From: Streptomyces sp. NBC_00464
Lineage (GTDB): Bacteria > Actinomycetota > Actinomycetes > Streptomycetales > Streptomycetaceae
DNA length: 64,000 bases
NCBI RefSeq assembly: GCF_036013915.1
Contig: NZ_CP107899.1
Coordinates: forward strand, 8,026,001-8,090,000
Direction: 5' to 3'
Shown here in pieces: positions 44,357 through 57,598 of the stretch. A program made the position numbers and the translations under genes. Numbering within the stretch: the first letter of the stretch is position 1; each line of letters starts with the position of its first letter. The notes under the pieces are model-generated. The model did no database searches. It was not told the origin of the DNA and saw only the letters and a list, made by a program, of their open reading frames with translations.

Positions 44357-45985
44357 TCAGTCGGTGGCCGGGCCGGCGGGTGCGACGACGGCGCGTGCCC
44401 ACCGGTAGTCGGCCTTGCCGCTGGGGGAGCGCTGGATCTGTGGGGTGATCACCAGGTGGCGCGGGATCTTGTAGCCGGCCAGCCGGGTGCGGCAGTGCGC
44501 CTGGACGTCGTCGAGCGAGGGTGCGTCGGCGCCTTCCCGCAGCTGCACCACGGCGGCGACCTGATTGCCCCACCGCTCGTCGGGAGCGCCCGCCACCAGT
44601 GCGTCGTACACGTCCGGGTGGGACTTGAGCGCCTGCTCGACCTCCTCCGGATAGACCTTCTCGCCCCCGGTGTTGATGCACTGCGAGCCCCGGCCGAGCA
44701 CCGTGACGATGCCGTCGGCGTCGACCGTCGCCATGTCGCCGAGCAGGACCCACCGCTCGTCGCCCTTGCGGAAGAACGTCTCGGCGGTCTTGCCCGGGTC
44801 GTTGTAGTAGCCCAGCGGTACGTGTCCGCGCTGGGCGATCCGTCCCGGCTCGCCCGGTGACACCGGCTCGTACGTCGCAGGGTCGACGACGGCCGTGCGG
44901 GCGTTGACCCGGAGCCGGAAGCCGTTCTCCGGGCTGGAGTCGGCGGTCGCCGTGCCGTTGAAGCCGGACTCGGAGGAGCCGAAGTTGTTGAGGAGCATCA
45001 CGTTGGGCACCAGTGCCTGGAACTCCGCCCGCACCGAGTCGGACATGATCGCGCCCGAGCTGGAGACGGAGAACAGCGCCGAACAGTCGGTGCCCTTCAG
45101 CGGCCCGTTCAGTGCGTCGATCAGCGGCCGCAGCATCGCGTCACCCACCAGCGACACGCTGGTGACCTTCTCCTTCTCGATCGTACGGAGCACCTCGTGC
45201 GGAACGAACTTGCGGTGTACGACGACCCGTTGCCCGAAGTTGAAGCCGATGAACGCGGTGAGGGTCGAGGTGCCGTGCATCAGTGGGGGAGTGGGGAAGA
45301 AGGTGATTCCCTCCCCGCCGGCGGCCACCCGTTCGGCCAGCTCCTGCGGGGTCCTGACCGCGTCGCCGGTCGGCGCTCCGCCGCCGAGGCCGGAGAAGAA
45401 CAGGTCCTCCTGGCGCCACATCACCCCCTTGGGCATACCCGTGGTGCCGCCCGTGTAGATGATGAACTGGTCGTCGGCGGAGCGGGGCGCGAAGCCGCGC
45501 CCGGGATCCCCGCCGGCCTCCGCCGCGGTGAACGCGACGGCGTCGGGCCCGGGTACACCGTCCGTGGACGATCCCACCCGCACGAGGTGGCGGAGCTTCG
45601 GCGCCTGCGGTGCGGCGGCAGCGACCCGCTCGTCGAACTCGGCGTCGAAGACCAGGGCCGACAGATCCGCGTCGCGATAGAGGTAGACCAGCTCCTCCTC
45701 GACGTACCGGTAGTTGACGTTGACCGGGACGATGCGCGCCTTCAGGCAGGCCAGCACGGTCTGGAGGTACTCGATGCCGTTGTAGAGGTGCAGTCCCAGA
45801 TGCTCGCCCGGTCCGATGCCCGCCTCGATGAGGTGGTGGGCGACACGGTTCGCCGCGGCGTCGAGCTCCGCGTAGGTGAGCCTGCGCTCGGCGCCCGTTC
45901 CGGGATGGTCGAGGTAGACCAGCGCCTCGCGTTCCGGGACAGCGTCGACGACCGATTCGAACAGGTCGGCAAGGTTGTACTCCAC
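44357..45985 (-). CDS. Acyl-CoA ligase (FadD-like) of the side-chain catabolism cluster
   Basis: 542 residues. The P-loop is unusual in having Gly for Ser: IIYTGGTTGMPKGVMW. Other ANL motifs are LNNFGSSESGF, LGDMATVDADGIVTVLGRGSQCINTGGEKVYP and the C-terminal catalytic Lys in SPSGKADYRWA. The GTG start at 45985 has AGGAGG 5-6 nt upstream. Close relatives in actinobacteria activate steroid or branched side-chain acids. It is divergent from an enoyl-CoA hydratase/DUF35/thiolase-fold gene set, sharing a promoter region with two operator-like elements, so it probably supplies their acyl-CoA substrate. Confidence 0.9.
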   Translation of the reverse strand: MEYNLADLFESVVDAVPEREALVYLDHPGTGAERRLTYAELDAAANRVAHHLIEAGIGPGEHLGLHLYNGIEYLQTVLACLKARIVPVNVNYRYVEEELVYLYRDADLSALVFDAEFDERVAAAAPQAPKLRHLVRVGSSTDGVPGPDAVAFTAAEAGGDPGRGFAPRSADDQFIIYTGGTTGMPKGVMWRQEDLFFSGLGGGAPTGDAVRTPQELAERVAAGGEGITFFPTPPLMHGTSTLTAFIGFNFGQRVVVHRKFVPHEVLRTIEKEKVTSVSLVGDAMLRPLIDALNGPLKGTDCSALFSVSSSGAIMSDSVRAEFQALVPNVMLLNNFGSSESGFNGTATADSSPENGFRLRVNARTAVVDPATYEPVSPGEPGRIAQRGHVPLGYYNDPGKTAETFFRKGDERWVLLGDMATVDADGIVTVLGRGSQCINTGGEKVYPEEVEQALKSHPDVYDALVAGAPDERWGNQVAAVVQLREGADAPSLDDVQAHCRTRLAGYKIPRHLVITPQIQRSPSGKADYRWARAVVAPAGPATD

Positions 45986-46070
45986 CGTTCCTCCTGACCC
46001 CGGTTGCTGAGTGGCTCGGCGGTCATTAGAGCGCCGACCGGCACAAGTGGGAAGGGGGCCCGGGAAGAAA

Positions 46071-46087
46071 TCTGACTCCCTGTCAGA
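46071..46087. promoter_or_regulatory. 17-bp inverted repeat, TetR-type operator candidate (copy 2)
   Basis: TCTGAC-TCCCT-GTCAGA, perfect 6-bp arms, followed by AAAA as in copy 1 at 26723. It lies centrally in the 165-nt divergent promoter region between the acyl-CoA ligase and the enoyl-CoA hydratase. Confidence 0.65.
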
Positions 46088-46114
46088 AAACTATTGAACT
46101 GCAACTCCACTTAC

Positions 46115-46128
46115 TGCAACCTGTTCTA
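46115..46128. promoter_or_regulatory. KstR-like box
   Basis: TGCAACCTGTTCTA fits the published mycobacterial KstR consensus TNNAACNNGTTNNA at every fixed position. It lies 22 nt before the enoyl-CoA hydratase start. A direct repeat ACTGCAAC (46098-46105 and 46113-46120) overlaps it. Confidence 0.45.
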
Positions 46129-46150
46129 GCCTTGAGACGGGAGACAGACC

Positions 46151-46951
46151 ATGGGCGGTACGGAACACCTCACCGTGCGGCGCGAAGGCGCCACACTGGT
46201 GCTCACCCTGAACCGGCCCGAGAGCAAGAACGCGCTCTCGCTGCCGATGCTGGTCGGCCTGTACGACGGCTGGCTCGCCGCGGACGAGGACGAGGAGGTC
46301 CGCTCCATCGTTCTCACCGGAGCCGGCGGCTGCTTCTGCGCCGGCATGGACCTCAAGGCCCTCGCCGGCAAGGGAATGGAGGGCGAGCAGTACCGGGACC
46401 GGATGACCGCCGATCCCGATCTGCACTGGAAGGCCATGCTGCGCCACCACCGTCCCCGCAAACCGGTGATCGCCGCCGTCGAGGGCCACTGCGTGGCGGG
46501 CGGCACCGAGATCCTGCAGGGCACCGACATCCGCATCGCCGGGGAGAGCGCCACCTTCGGTCTCTTCGAGGTGCGGCGCGGCCTCTTCCCCATCGGCGGT
46601 TCCACCGTGCGGCTGCCGCGACAGATCGCCCGCACCCACGCGCTCGAAATGCTGCTCACCGGCCGCCCCTACACAGCCGATGAGGCGGCCCGGATCGGGC
46701 TGATCGGGCGGGTCGTTCCCGACGGCACCGCACTGGAGGCGGCCCTTGCCGTTGCCGAGCAGATCAACGCCTGCGGCCCGCTCGCCGTCGAGGAGGTCAA
46801 GGCCTCGGTGTACGAGACCGCGGAGATGACGGAGGCCGACGGCCTCGCCGCCGAACTGAAGCGCGGCTGGCCCGTCTTCGCCACCGCCGACGCCAAGGAG
46901 GGCGCCCGCGCCTTCGCCGAGAAGCGCCCGCCCGTGTACCGGCGGGCCTAG
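46151..46951 (+). CDS. Enoyl-CoA hydratase/isomerase (crotonase family)
   Basis: 266 residues. The crotonase oxyanion-hole segments are GAGGCFCAGMDLKAL (~56-70) and IAAVEGHCVAGGTEILQGTDIRIAGE, followed by FGLFEVRRGLFPIGGSTVRLPRQI where family members place catalytic acids. It hydrates or isomerises enoyl-CoA in a beta-oxidation-like pathway. The first in-frame ATG at 46151 is used, with GGGAGA upstream. Its TAG stop lies within the left arm of a mobile-looking palindromic repeat, so the last bases of the gene may have been shaped by that insertion. Confidence 0.9.
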   Translation: MGGTEHLTVRREGATLVLTLNRPESKNALSLPMLVGLYDGWLAADEDEEVRSIVLTGAGGCFCAGMDLKALAGKGMEGEQYRDRMTADPDLHWKAMLRHHRPRKPVIAAVEGHCVAGGTEILQGTDIRIAGESATFGLFEVRRGLFPIGGSTVRLPRQIARTHALEMLLTGRPYTADEAARIGLIGRVVPDGTALEAALAVAEQINACGPLAVEEVKASVYETAEMTEADGLAAELKRGWPVFATADAKEGARAFAEKRPPVYRRA

Positions 46952-47171
46952 GGCGTGTTTTGAAAGTCCCGCCTGCCCGGCGGGCCCGCCCTTCGGGCGG
47001 ACGGCGCTACTTTCAAAACACGCCCTAGGGGGTGGCTCGCCGGTCATGGCCGGGTCCGCGGCGTCTGGCACGGCACCTCGCGGCGTTGCCGAACCGCCCT
47101 AATAGCTCCGCTATCAAGACGCTCCGGCGCCTTGCGATGCACCGCACCAGACGCCGCGGCCTGATCCGGCC
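46947..47171. repeat. Compound palindromic repeat (MITE-like) inside the operon
   Basis: Part A, 46947-47029, is bounded by perfect 21-bp inverted arms (CCTAGGGCGTGTTTTGAAAGT and its complement) enclosing a GC-rich hairpin. Part B, 47048-47171, is an imperfect ~124-bp palindrome from GGCCGG to CCGGCC, with a central hairpin ATAGC-TCC-GCTAT (47102-47114) and inner arms CGCGGCGTCTGG/CCAGACGCCGCG. Similar GTGTTTTGAAAG and TAGCGGAGCTAT elements are, from memory, dispersed in Streptomyces genomes. No transposase is encoded. It would form strong RNA structure between two co-directional genes. Confidence 0.7.
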
Positions 47172-47208
47172 CTGACCGACGAGACACCCCCAAACACAGG
47201 AGGCACCC

Positions 47209-48150
47209 GTGCCCGACATACTCAGCGCACCGCTGGTGGTCGAATTCCCCTTCACCCGCTCCCTCGGCCCGGTCCAGAGCGCCTTCCTCACCGGACTGCG
47301 CGAACGCACCGTGCTCGGCGTCCGGACCGGCGACGGCAAGGTCCTGGTCCCGCCCGTCGAGTACGACCCCGTCACGGCCGAGGAGATCCGTGACCTGGTC
47401 GAGGTCGCGGCCACCGGAACGGTCACCACCTGGGCCTGGAACCCGCAGCCGCGCCGCGACCAGCCCCTGGACACCCCCTTCGCCTGGGTGCTCGTCCGCC
47501 TCGACGGCGCCGACACCGCGCTCCTGCACGTCCTGGACGCCCCCGGACCCGAGGCCGTCCGCTCCGGCATGCGGGTCCGCGTCCGCTGGGCCCAGGACCG
47601 CACCGGCGCCATCACGGACATCGCCTGCTTCGAACCGTACGAGGGCGATCCCGGCGGATCCGCCCCGCACGACGGCGAGTTCGCGGACCCGGTCACCGGC
47701 ATCGTCACCCCCGCACGCCTCGACTACACCTACTCCCCGGGCCGCGCCCAGAGCGCCTACCTCGAAGCGCTGGCGGGCCGGCGCGTCGTCGGTGAACGCT
47801 GCCCCTCCTGCCGCAAGGTGTACGTCCCGCCCCGCGGCGCCTGCCCCACCTGCGGCGTCGCCACCGACGAACAGGTCGAGGTCGGGCCGCGCGGCACGGT
47901 CACCACCTTCTGCGTCGTCAACATCAAGGCGAAGAACCTCGACATCGAGGTCCCCTACGTCTACGCCCACATCGCCCTCGACGGCGCCGACCTCGCCCTG
48001 CACGCCCGGATCGGCGGCATTCCGTACGACCAGGTGCGGATGGGGCTGCGCGTCGAGCCCGTATGGGCCGACGGCAGCCGCCACCCCGACCACTACCGGC
48101 CGACCGGAGAGCCGGACGCCGACTACGACGCGTACAAGGAGCTGGTCTAG
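47209..48150 (+). CDS. Double OB-fold (DUF35) protein with one zinc ribbon
   Basis: 313 residues formed by two related halves. The first half (~20-150) keeps the DUF35 OB-fold but lacks the zinc cysteines (VLGVRTGDGKVLVPP). The second (~175-300) has an intact ribbon, CPSC...CPTC (C198, C201, C212, C215), followed by its OB fold (GTVTTFCVVNIKAKNLDIEVPY). DUF35 proteins pair with thiolase-fold partners; in cholesterol degradation the ChsH2-DUF35/Ltp2 pair forms a retro-aldolase. The GTG at 47209 has AGGAGG upstream. The TAG stop abuts the next ATG. Confidence 0.85.
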   Translation: MPDILSAPLVVEFPFTRSLGPVQSAFLTGLRERTVLGVRTGDGKVLVPPVEYDPVTAEEIRDLVEVAATGTVTTWAWNPQPRRDQPLDTPFAWVLVRLDGADTALLHVLDAPGPEAVRSGMRVRVRWAQDRTGAITDIACFEPYEGDPGGSAPHDGEFADPVTGIVTPARLDYTYSPGRAQSAYLEALAGRRVVGERCPSCRKVYVPPRGACPTCGVATDEQVEVGPRGTVTTFCVVNIKAKNLDIEVPYVYAHIALDGADLALHARIGGIPYDQVRMGLRVEPVWADGSRHPDHYRPTGEPDADYDAYKELV

Positions 48151-49203
48151 ATGCGAGACGTAGCGATCGTCGCCTTCGCGCAGACCGACCATCTGCGGCG
48201 CACCGACGAGCTGTCCGAAGTCGAGATGCTGATGCCCGTCCTGCATCAGGTCCTCGACGCGACGGGCCTGAGGACCAGCGACATCGGCTTCACCTGCTCC
48301 GGCTCCAGCGACTACCTCGCGGGCCGGGCCTTCTCCTTCACGATGGCGCTGGACGGGGTGGGCGCGCACCCGCCGATCTCCGAGTCCCATGTGGAGATGG
48401 ACGGCGCCTGGGCCCTGTACGAGGCCTGGGTGAAGATCCAGACCGGCGAGGCGGACACCGCCCTCGTCTACGCGTACGGGAAGTCCTCGCCCGGCCAGGT
48501 GCGCGACGTCCTCACCCGGCAGCTCGACCCGTACTACACCGCCCCGCTGTGGCCCGACTCCGTCGCCCTCGCCGCGCTCCAGGCCCAGGCACTGATCGAC
48601 GCGGGCGACACCGACGAGGCAGCTCTCGCGGCCATTGCCACCCGCAGCCGCACGGACGCCTCGGACAACCCGCACGCACAGCTCAGTGGCGCCGTCCCGG
48701 CCGGTGACTACCTCGTCCAGCCCCTGCGGACCGGTGACTGCCCACCCATCGGTGACGGCGCCGCCGCCGTGATCCTCGCCGCCGGGGACACCGCACGGGC
48801 CCTCTGCGCCAGGCCCGCCTGGATCCGAGGCATCGACCACCGGATCGAGGCCCATGGCCTCGGCGTGCGCGAGCTCACCGAATCACCGTCGACCCGGCTC
48901 GCCGCCGAACGTGCCGGGGTCTTCGACCGCCCCGTCGACACCGCCGAGCTGCACGCCCCGTTCACCTCCCAGGAAGTGGTGCTGCGCAAGGCGCTCGGCC
49001 TGGGCGACGAGGTCACGGTCAACCCGTCCGGCGGCGCGCTGGCCGCCAACCCGCTGATGGCCGCCGGGCTGATCCGCCTCGGCGAGGCCGCCGCCCGCAT
49101 CCACCGCGGCGAGTCCGACCGGGCGCTCGCCCACGCCACCTCCGGGCCCTGCCTCCAGCAGAACCTGGTCGCCGTCCTCGAAGGGGAGAGTGCTCATGCC
49201 TAA
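48151..49203 (+). CDS. Thiolase-fold protein (SCP-x/Ltp-like), first of two, lacking the thiolase Cys
   Basis: 350 residues with thiolase-superfamily sequence: RDVAIVAFAQTDHLRR at the N-terminus, GDGAAAVILAAGD in the middle and VNPSGGALAANPLMAAGLIRL near the C-terminus. The position of the nucleophilic Cys is occupied by Glu-Met-Asp (HVEMDGAWALYEAW), so it cannot act as a normal acyl-transferring thiolase. Ltp2-type steroid aldolases are likewise thiolase folds with altered chemistry that require a DUF35 partner, which is encoded immediately upstream with no gap. Its stop overlaps the next start by 8 nt. Confidence 0.84.
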   Translation: MRDVAIVAFAQTDHLRRTDELSEVEMLMPVLHQVLDATGLRTSDIGFTCSGSSDYLAGRAFSFTMALDGVGAHPPISESHVEMDGAWALYEAWVKIQTGEADTALVYAYGKSSPGQVRDVLTRQLDPYYTAPLWPDSVALAALQAQALIDAGDTDEAALAAIATRSRTDASDNPHAQLSGAVPAGDYLVQPLRTGDCPPIGDGAAAVILAAGDTARALCARPAWIRGIDHRIEAHGLGVRELTESPSTRLAAERAGVFDRPVDTAELHAPFTSQEVVLRKALGLGDEVTVNPSGGALAANPLMAAGLIRLGEAAARIHRGESDRALAHATSGPCLQQNLVAVLEGESAHA

Positions 49204-50362
49204 GGAGCCCGTGGCCGTCGTAGGCGTCGGCCAGACCAAGCACGTCGCCGCCCGCCACGACGTGTCCCTCGCAGGTCTCGTCCGTGAAGCCGCCGTGGCC
49301 GCCCTCCAGGACGCCGGGCTGACCTGGGCGGACATCGACGCCGTCGTCATCGGCAAGGCGCCCGACTTCTTCGAGGGCGTGATGATGCCGGCGCTGTACC
49401 TCGCCGACGCCCTCGGCGCAGTCGGCAAACCCATGCTCCGGGTCCACACCGCGGGCTCGGTCGGCGGCTCGACCGCGCTCGTCGCCGCGAACCTCGTCGC
49501 CGCCCGGGTCCACCGCACCGTCCTCACCCTCGCCTTCGAGAAGCAGTCGGAGTCCAACGCGATGTGGGGCCTCTCGCTCCCCATCCCGTTCCAGCAGCCG
49601 CTGCTGGCGGGCGCCGGCGGCTTCTTCGCCCCGCATGTGCGGGCCTACATGCGCCGGACCGGGGCGCCCGACACCGTCGGTTCCCTCGTCGCGTACAAGG
49701 ACCGGCGCAACGCCCTCAAGAATCCGTACGCGCACATCCACGACACGGGCATCACGCTGGAGAAGGTCCAGGCGGCGCCCATGCTCTGGGACCCCATCCG
49801 CTACTCGGAGACCTGCCCGTCCTCCGACGGGGCCTGCGCGATGATCCTCACCGACCGAGCGGGAGCCGACCGTTCACCGCACCCGCCCGCCTGGGTGCAC
49901 GGCGGTGCGATGCGCAGCGAACCGACCCTCTTCGCCGGCAAGGACTTCGTCTCGCCGCAGGCCGGCAAGGACTGCGCCGCCGATGTCTACCGGCAGGCCG
50001 GCATCAGCGACCCGCGCCGGGAGATCGACGCCGTCGAGATGTACGTGCCCTTCTCCTGGTACGAGCCGATGTGGCTGGAGAACCTCGGCTTCGCCGACGA
50101 GGGCGAGGGCTGGAAACTCACCGAGGCGGGAGTCACCGAACTCGACGGCGACCTGCCGGTCAACCCGTCGGGAGGGGTGCTCTCCACCAATCCCATCGGC
50201 GCCTCCGGCATGATCCGCTTCGCCGAAGCGGCCCTCCAGGTAAGGGGACAGGCGGGGGAGCACCAGGTGGAGGGCGCCCGCCGGGCGCTCGGCCATGCCT
50301 ATGGCGGCGGGGCCCAGTTCTTCTCCATGTGGCTGGTGGGTGCCGAACCGCCCACGGGCTGA
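49196..50362 (+). CDS. Thiolase-fold protein (SCP-x/Ltp-like), second of two
   Basis: 388 residues. It opens VAVVGVGQTKHVAARHDVSLAGLVREAAVAALQDAG. The nucleophile region is RVHTAGSVGGSTALVAAN, with Ser88 aligning with the thiolase Cys. Later blocks are YSETCPSSDGACAMILTD, the PFSWYEPMWLENLG segment and VNPSGGVLSTNPIGASGMIRFAEA, with HAYGGGAQF near the end. I use ATG 49196, 7 nt after GGGAG, rather than GTG 49190. It probably forms a complex with the preceding thiolase-fold and DUF35 proteins for retro-aldol or thiolytic cleavage of a side-chain acyl-CoA. Confidence 0.86.
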   Translation: MPKEPVAVVGVGQTKHVAARHDVSLAGLVREAAVAALQDAGLTWADIDAVVIGKAPDFFEGVMMPALYLADALGAVGKPMLRVHTAGSVGGSTALVAANLVAARVHRTVLTLAFEKQSESNAMWGLSLPIPFQQPLLAGAGGFFAPHVRAYMRRTGAPDTVGSLVAYKDRRNALKNPYAHIHDTGITLEKVQAAPMLWDPIRYSETCPSSDGACAMILTDRAGADRSPHPPAWVHGGAMRSEPTLFAGKDFVSPQAGKDCAADVYRQAGISDPRREIDAVEMYVPFSWYEPMWLENLGFADEGEGWKLTEAGVTELDGDLPVNPSGGVLSTNPIGASGMIRFAEAALQVRGQAGEHQVEGARRALGHAYGGGAQFFSMWLVGAEPPTG

Positions 50363-50471
50363 CCCCCCACCCTCCGGACAGGCCGCACCCACCGCGTTCC
50401 GCGGCCTGTTCGGGACCGCCCTCGGTGGCTAGGCTCTTTCCGGCCGCAATCGACGAGCGTGAGGAGCCGAC

Positions 50472-50732
50472 GTGGCTCGCAGGACGACGCCCCAGCAGCC
50501 GTTCGCCGGCTGGGACAAGGCGGACATCGACCTCGGCAACGCCCGTTGGCGTTCGGGCAGTCGGGGCATCGGAGACGTCCAGATCGCTTTCGTCGAGGGA
50601 TTCATCGCCATGCGCAATGCCGGGCGTCCCGCCAGCCGCCCGCTGGTCCTCACTCCCTTGGAATGGCGTGCGTTCGTCGTGAACGCCCGGCACGGCGAGT
50701 TCGACGCCGGGACCGGACACGGCGTGGTGTGA
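50472..50732 (+). CDS. DUF397-like small protein
   Basis: 86 residues from GTG 50472 with GAGGAG upstream. The C-terminal two thirds, GDVQIAFVEGFIAMRNAGRP then LVLTPLEWRAFVVNARHGEFD, match the DUF397 pattern common in Streptomyces. DUF397 genes usually follow an XRE-type regulator (as in WhiJ/BldB-like systems); here none is adjacent, so it is an orphan. Function unknown. Confidence 0.75.
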   Translation: MARRTTPQQPFAGWDKADIDLGNARWRSGSRGIGDVQIAFVEGFIAMRNAGRPASRPLVLTPLEWRAFVVNARHGEFDAGTGHGVV

Positions 50733-50967
50733 TCCGCGGACCGGCAGTCCGTCGTCCCTCGGGCCGGACGGGATCGGTCTGCCGTCGGGGGCTCAGGTGT
50801 GGCGACGGATCATGCTCCTCGCCGGACGCGGCCTGAGGGCGAACAGGATGTGGCAGGCCGGCCGCTGACGGAGCCGAGTGCGGCGGTGATCCCGGCTTAC
50901 GCGCTGTGGACATCTGTTCACAGGCGTGGAGAATGGACCTTCACATCCAGGAGCATGGGGGGATCTT

Positions 50968-51174
50968 GTGAGTAGTGGTGCTCTCATTGGTGCGTTAGGG
51001 CTGATCGTTCTCTTGGTGGCCTATTTCGTGCCGGCTTTTGTTGCCTATTCGCGAGGGGTGCCGAACAAGGGCTCCGTGTTCGTGATCAATCTGTTCCTGG
51101 GCTGGACCGTGGTGGGCTGGGTCGTCGCGCTGGCCATGGCGGCGCGCAGTAATCAGCAGCAGCCCCGTCTGTAG
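50968..51174 (+). CDS. Small membrane protein, superinfection-immunity (Imm) family
   Basis: 68 residues. I place the start at GTG 50968 behind a GGGGGG ribosome site; an in-frame GTG at 50926 is less likely. Two membrane helices (LIGALGLIVLLVAYFVPAFVAY and NLFLGWTVVGWVVALAMA) flank a basic loop, RGVPNKGS. The NLFLGWTxxGWVVAL pattern defines the phage T4 Imm-like family, also widespread in bacteria without phage context. No other phage gene is near, so a housekeeping role is as likely as phage exclusion. Confidence 0.72.
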   Translation: MSSGALIGALGLIVLLVAYFVPAFVAYSRGVPNKGSVFVINLFLGWTVVGWVVALAMAARSNQQQPRL

Positions 51175-51464
51175 GCGTCCGGTCCTGTCCGTGGATCGTC
51201 GAGCCCTGTTGTACATGTCCGAGGCGGTCCGTCGGTGATCTCCGGCGGACCGTTCCCGCTGCCGATCCCTGGCGGCCGGACCGCCAGGCCTTCCGTGCCG
51301 GCGGCCAGGACCTCACCACCCGGGGCGCATACAGGGAGATGGCCAGCCCCTTCCGAACCCGTCCCGCTCGCGCCGGCCGTCCGCCCGCCCGCTCGTCTCC
51401 GGCGACCGCGCCCGTGTCGCACCTCCTCACGGGCGGCACCGCACACCGTGGGTAGCGTGGCGGG

Positions 51465-51875
51465 GTGACAGGTGAGAGTGATCTTCGTGTTCTGCTGAGC
51501 AACCTGCGTCCGGAACTGCACCCGGGGCGCTACGTCTACGCGGCCGCGCCCGGCGGTGTCGTGCCCGACGGCACCACCCCCGTCGTCACGGTCCTCGAGA
51601 GCGAAGGACTCACGGTGGTCCTCCCGGAGGAGCAGGCCGCGGCCGCCGGACTGGCCACCGCCGACTACCCGGCCGGCTGGATCACCCTCCGTGTGCACTC
51701 GGCGCTGGCGGCCGTCGGGCTGACCGCCGCCGTCTCGCTCGCCCTCACCGACGCGGGCATCAGCTGCAACGTGGTCGCCGGACTCCACCATGACCACCTC
51801 TTCGTCCCGTACGACCGGGCGGCCGAGGCTGTCGCCGTCCTGGAGGAGCTGGCCGCCGAGTCCGGAGCCGGGTGA
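51465..51875 (+). CDS. ACT-domain protein (ACT_7 / former DUF2241 type)
   Basis: 136 residues. The C-terminal ACT domain is recognisable from ITLRVHSALAAVGLTAAVSLALTDAGISCNVVAGLHHDHLFVPYDRA. The N-terminal half (LRVLLSNLRPELHPGRYVYAAAP) is the usual partner module. Family members are thought to bind amino acids as small regulators. The GTG start follows a -10-like TAGCGT (51453-51458) by only 6 nt, so the mRNA may be leaderless. Confidence 0.8.
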   Translation: MTGESDLRVLLSNLRPELHPGRYVYAAAPGGVVPDGTTPVVTVLESEGLTVVLPEEQAAAAGLATADYPAGWITLRVHSALAAVGLTAAVSLALTDAGISCNVVAGLHHDHLFVPYDRAAEAVAVLEELAAESGAG

Positions 51876-51967
51876 CCGGGGGCGGGCCGGGCAGTGCGGC
51901 GTGGGGACGGCGGTGGGCCGCCCGGGCCCGGCTCGGCGAGGTGGGCCCGGACACGTAACATGTCTGC

Positions 51968-52468
51968 ATGTCCTTCCTCCGCCGCCGTAGCGCCGCCACA
52001 CCCGCGGGCCCCGACTTCGACGTCCTGGCCATGGACCCGGGCGACTGGCCCGGCAACCTCGGCGCCGGTCTGCTGCCCGCCCCCGACGGGAGCTGTCAGG
52101 GCGTCTTCCTGCGCTACGACCTGTTCGGCGGCCGTGGCCCCGCGATGATCATCGGCAACCTCCCGGAGGGCTCGCCCGCCCGCGAGACCGAGGAGGGGCA
52201 GGTCCCCTTCGAGGTGGCCCAGCTGCTGCTCGCGCTGGAGAACGACGAGCCGGTCGAGGTGACCGGCACCGAGGACATGCCCGTCATGCAGGGCGACAAC
52301 CTGCTGATCGTCCGCCGCGTGAAGCTTTCGGAGAGCCGGATCTCCTGTGTCCAGTTCGACCGCAGCGACGGCGTGCTTGTCACCATCGCCAGCTGGGACC
52401 GTCCGATCACCGACGACCTGTACACCCTCCTGAAGCCGTTGCCCGCCGAGCTCTTCCAGCAGGGCTGA
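51968..52468 (+). CDS. Conserved hypothetical protein
   Basis: 166 residues, no signal peptide or membrane segment. It contains the stretches LRYDLFGGRGPAMIIGNLPEG, FEVAQLLLALENDEPVEVTG and VTIASWDRPITDDLYTLLKPLP. I recognise it only as a conserved actinobacterial soluble protein without assigned domain. A -10-like TAACAT lies at 51956-51961, 6 nt before the ATG, and no ribosome site is visible, again suggesting a leaderless transcript. It is co-directional with its neighbours but separately promoted. Confidence 0.7.
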   Translation: MSFLRRRSAATPAGPDFDVLAMDPGDWPGNLGAGLLPAPDGSCQGVFLRYDLFGGRGPAMIIGNLPEGSPARETEEGQVPFEVAQLLLALENDEPVEVTGTEDMPVMQGDNLLIVRRVKLSESRISCVQFDRSDGVLVTIASWDRPITDDLYTLLKPLPAELFQQG

Positions 52469-52539
52469 GCCCGGCGCGGCCACCGGACCGCCGCACGGCG
52501 CCCGGCGACCCCAACGGCGCCACTTCTGTCCAAGTACCA

Positions 52540-52562
52540 GCGGCCTCCGTCCAAGAGGCCGC
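52540..52562. promoter_or_regulatory. Inverted repeat upstream of the fucosidase gene
   Basis: GCGGCCTC (52540-52547) and GAGGCCGC (52555-52562) are perfect complements around CGTCCAA. It may terminate the preceding gene or act as an operator: a possible promoter (TTGTCC, 18 nt, TAGCGT at 52600-52605) follows directly. Confidence 0.45.
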
Positions 52563-52613
52563 TTCGTCATGTGTCTTGTCCGCGCAGTCGTCGGACCTCT
52601 AGCGTCGGTCGGC

Positions 52614-57598
<4,985 letters not shown>

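Noticed and set aside
47030..47208. Possible small RNA or riboswitch between the hydratase and DUF35 genes
   Set aside because: The structure is explained by the compound palindromic repeat. No riboswitch core is recognisable.
50926..51174. Phage defence island suggested by the superinfection-immunity-type protein
   Set aside because: No nuclease, restriction, toxin-antitoxin or phage gene is nearby, and this small membrane family is common in bacterial chromosomes.
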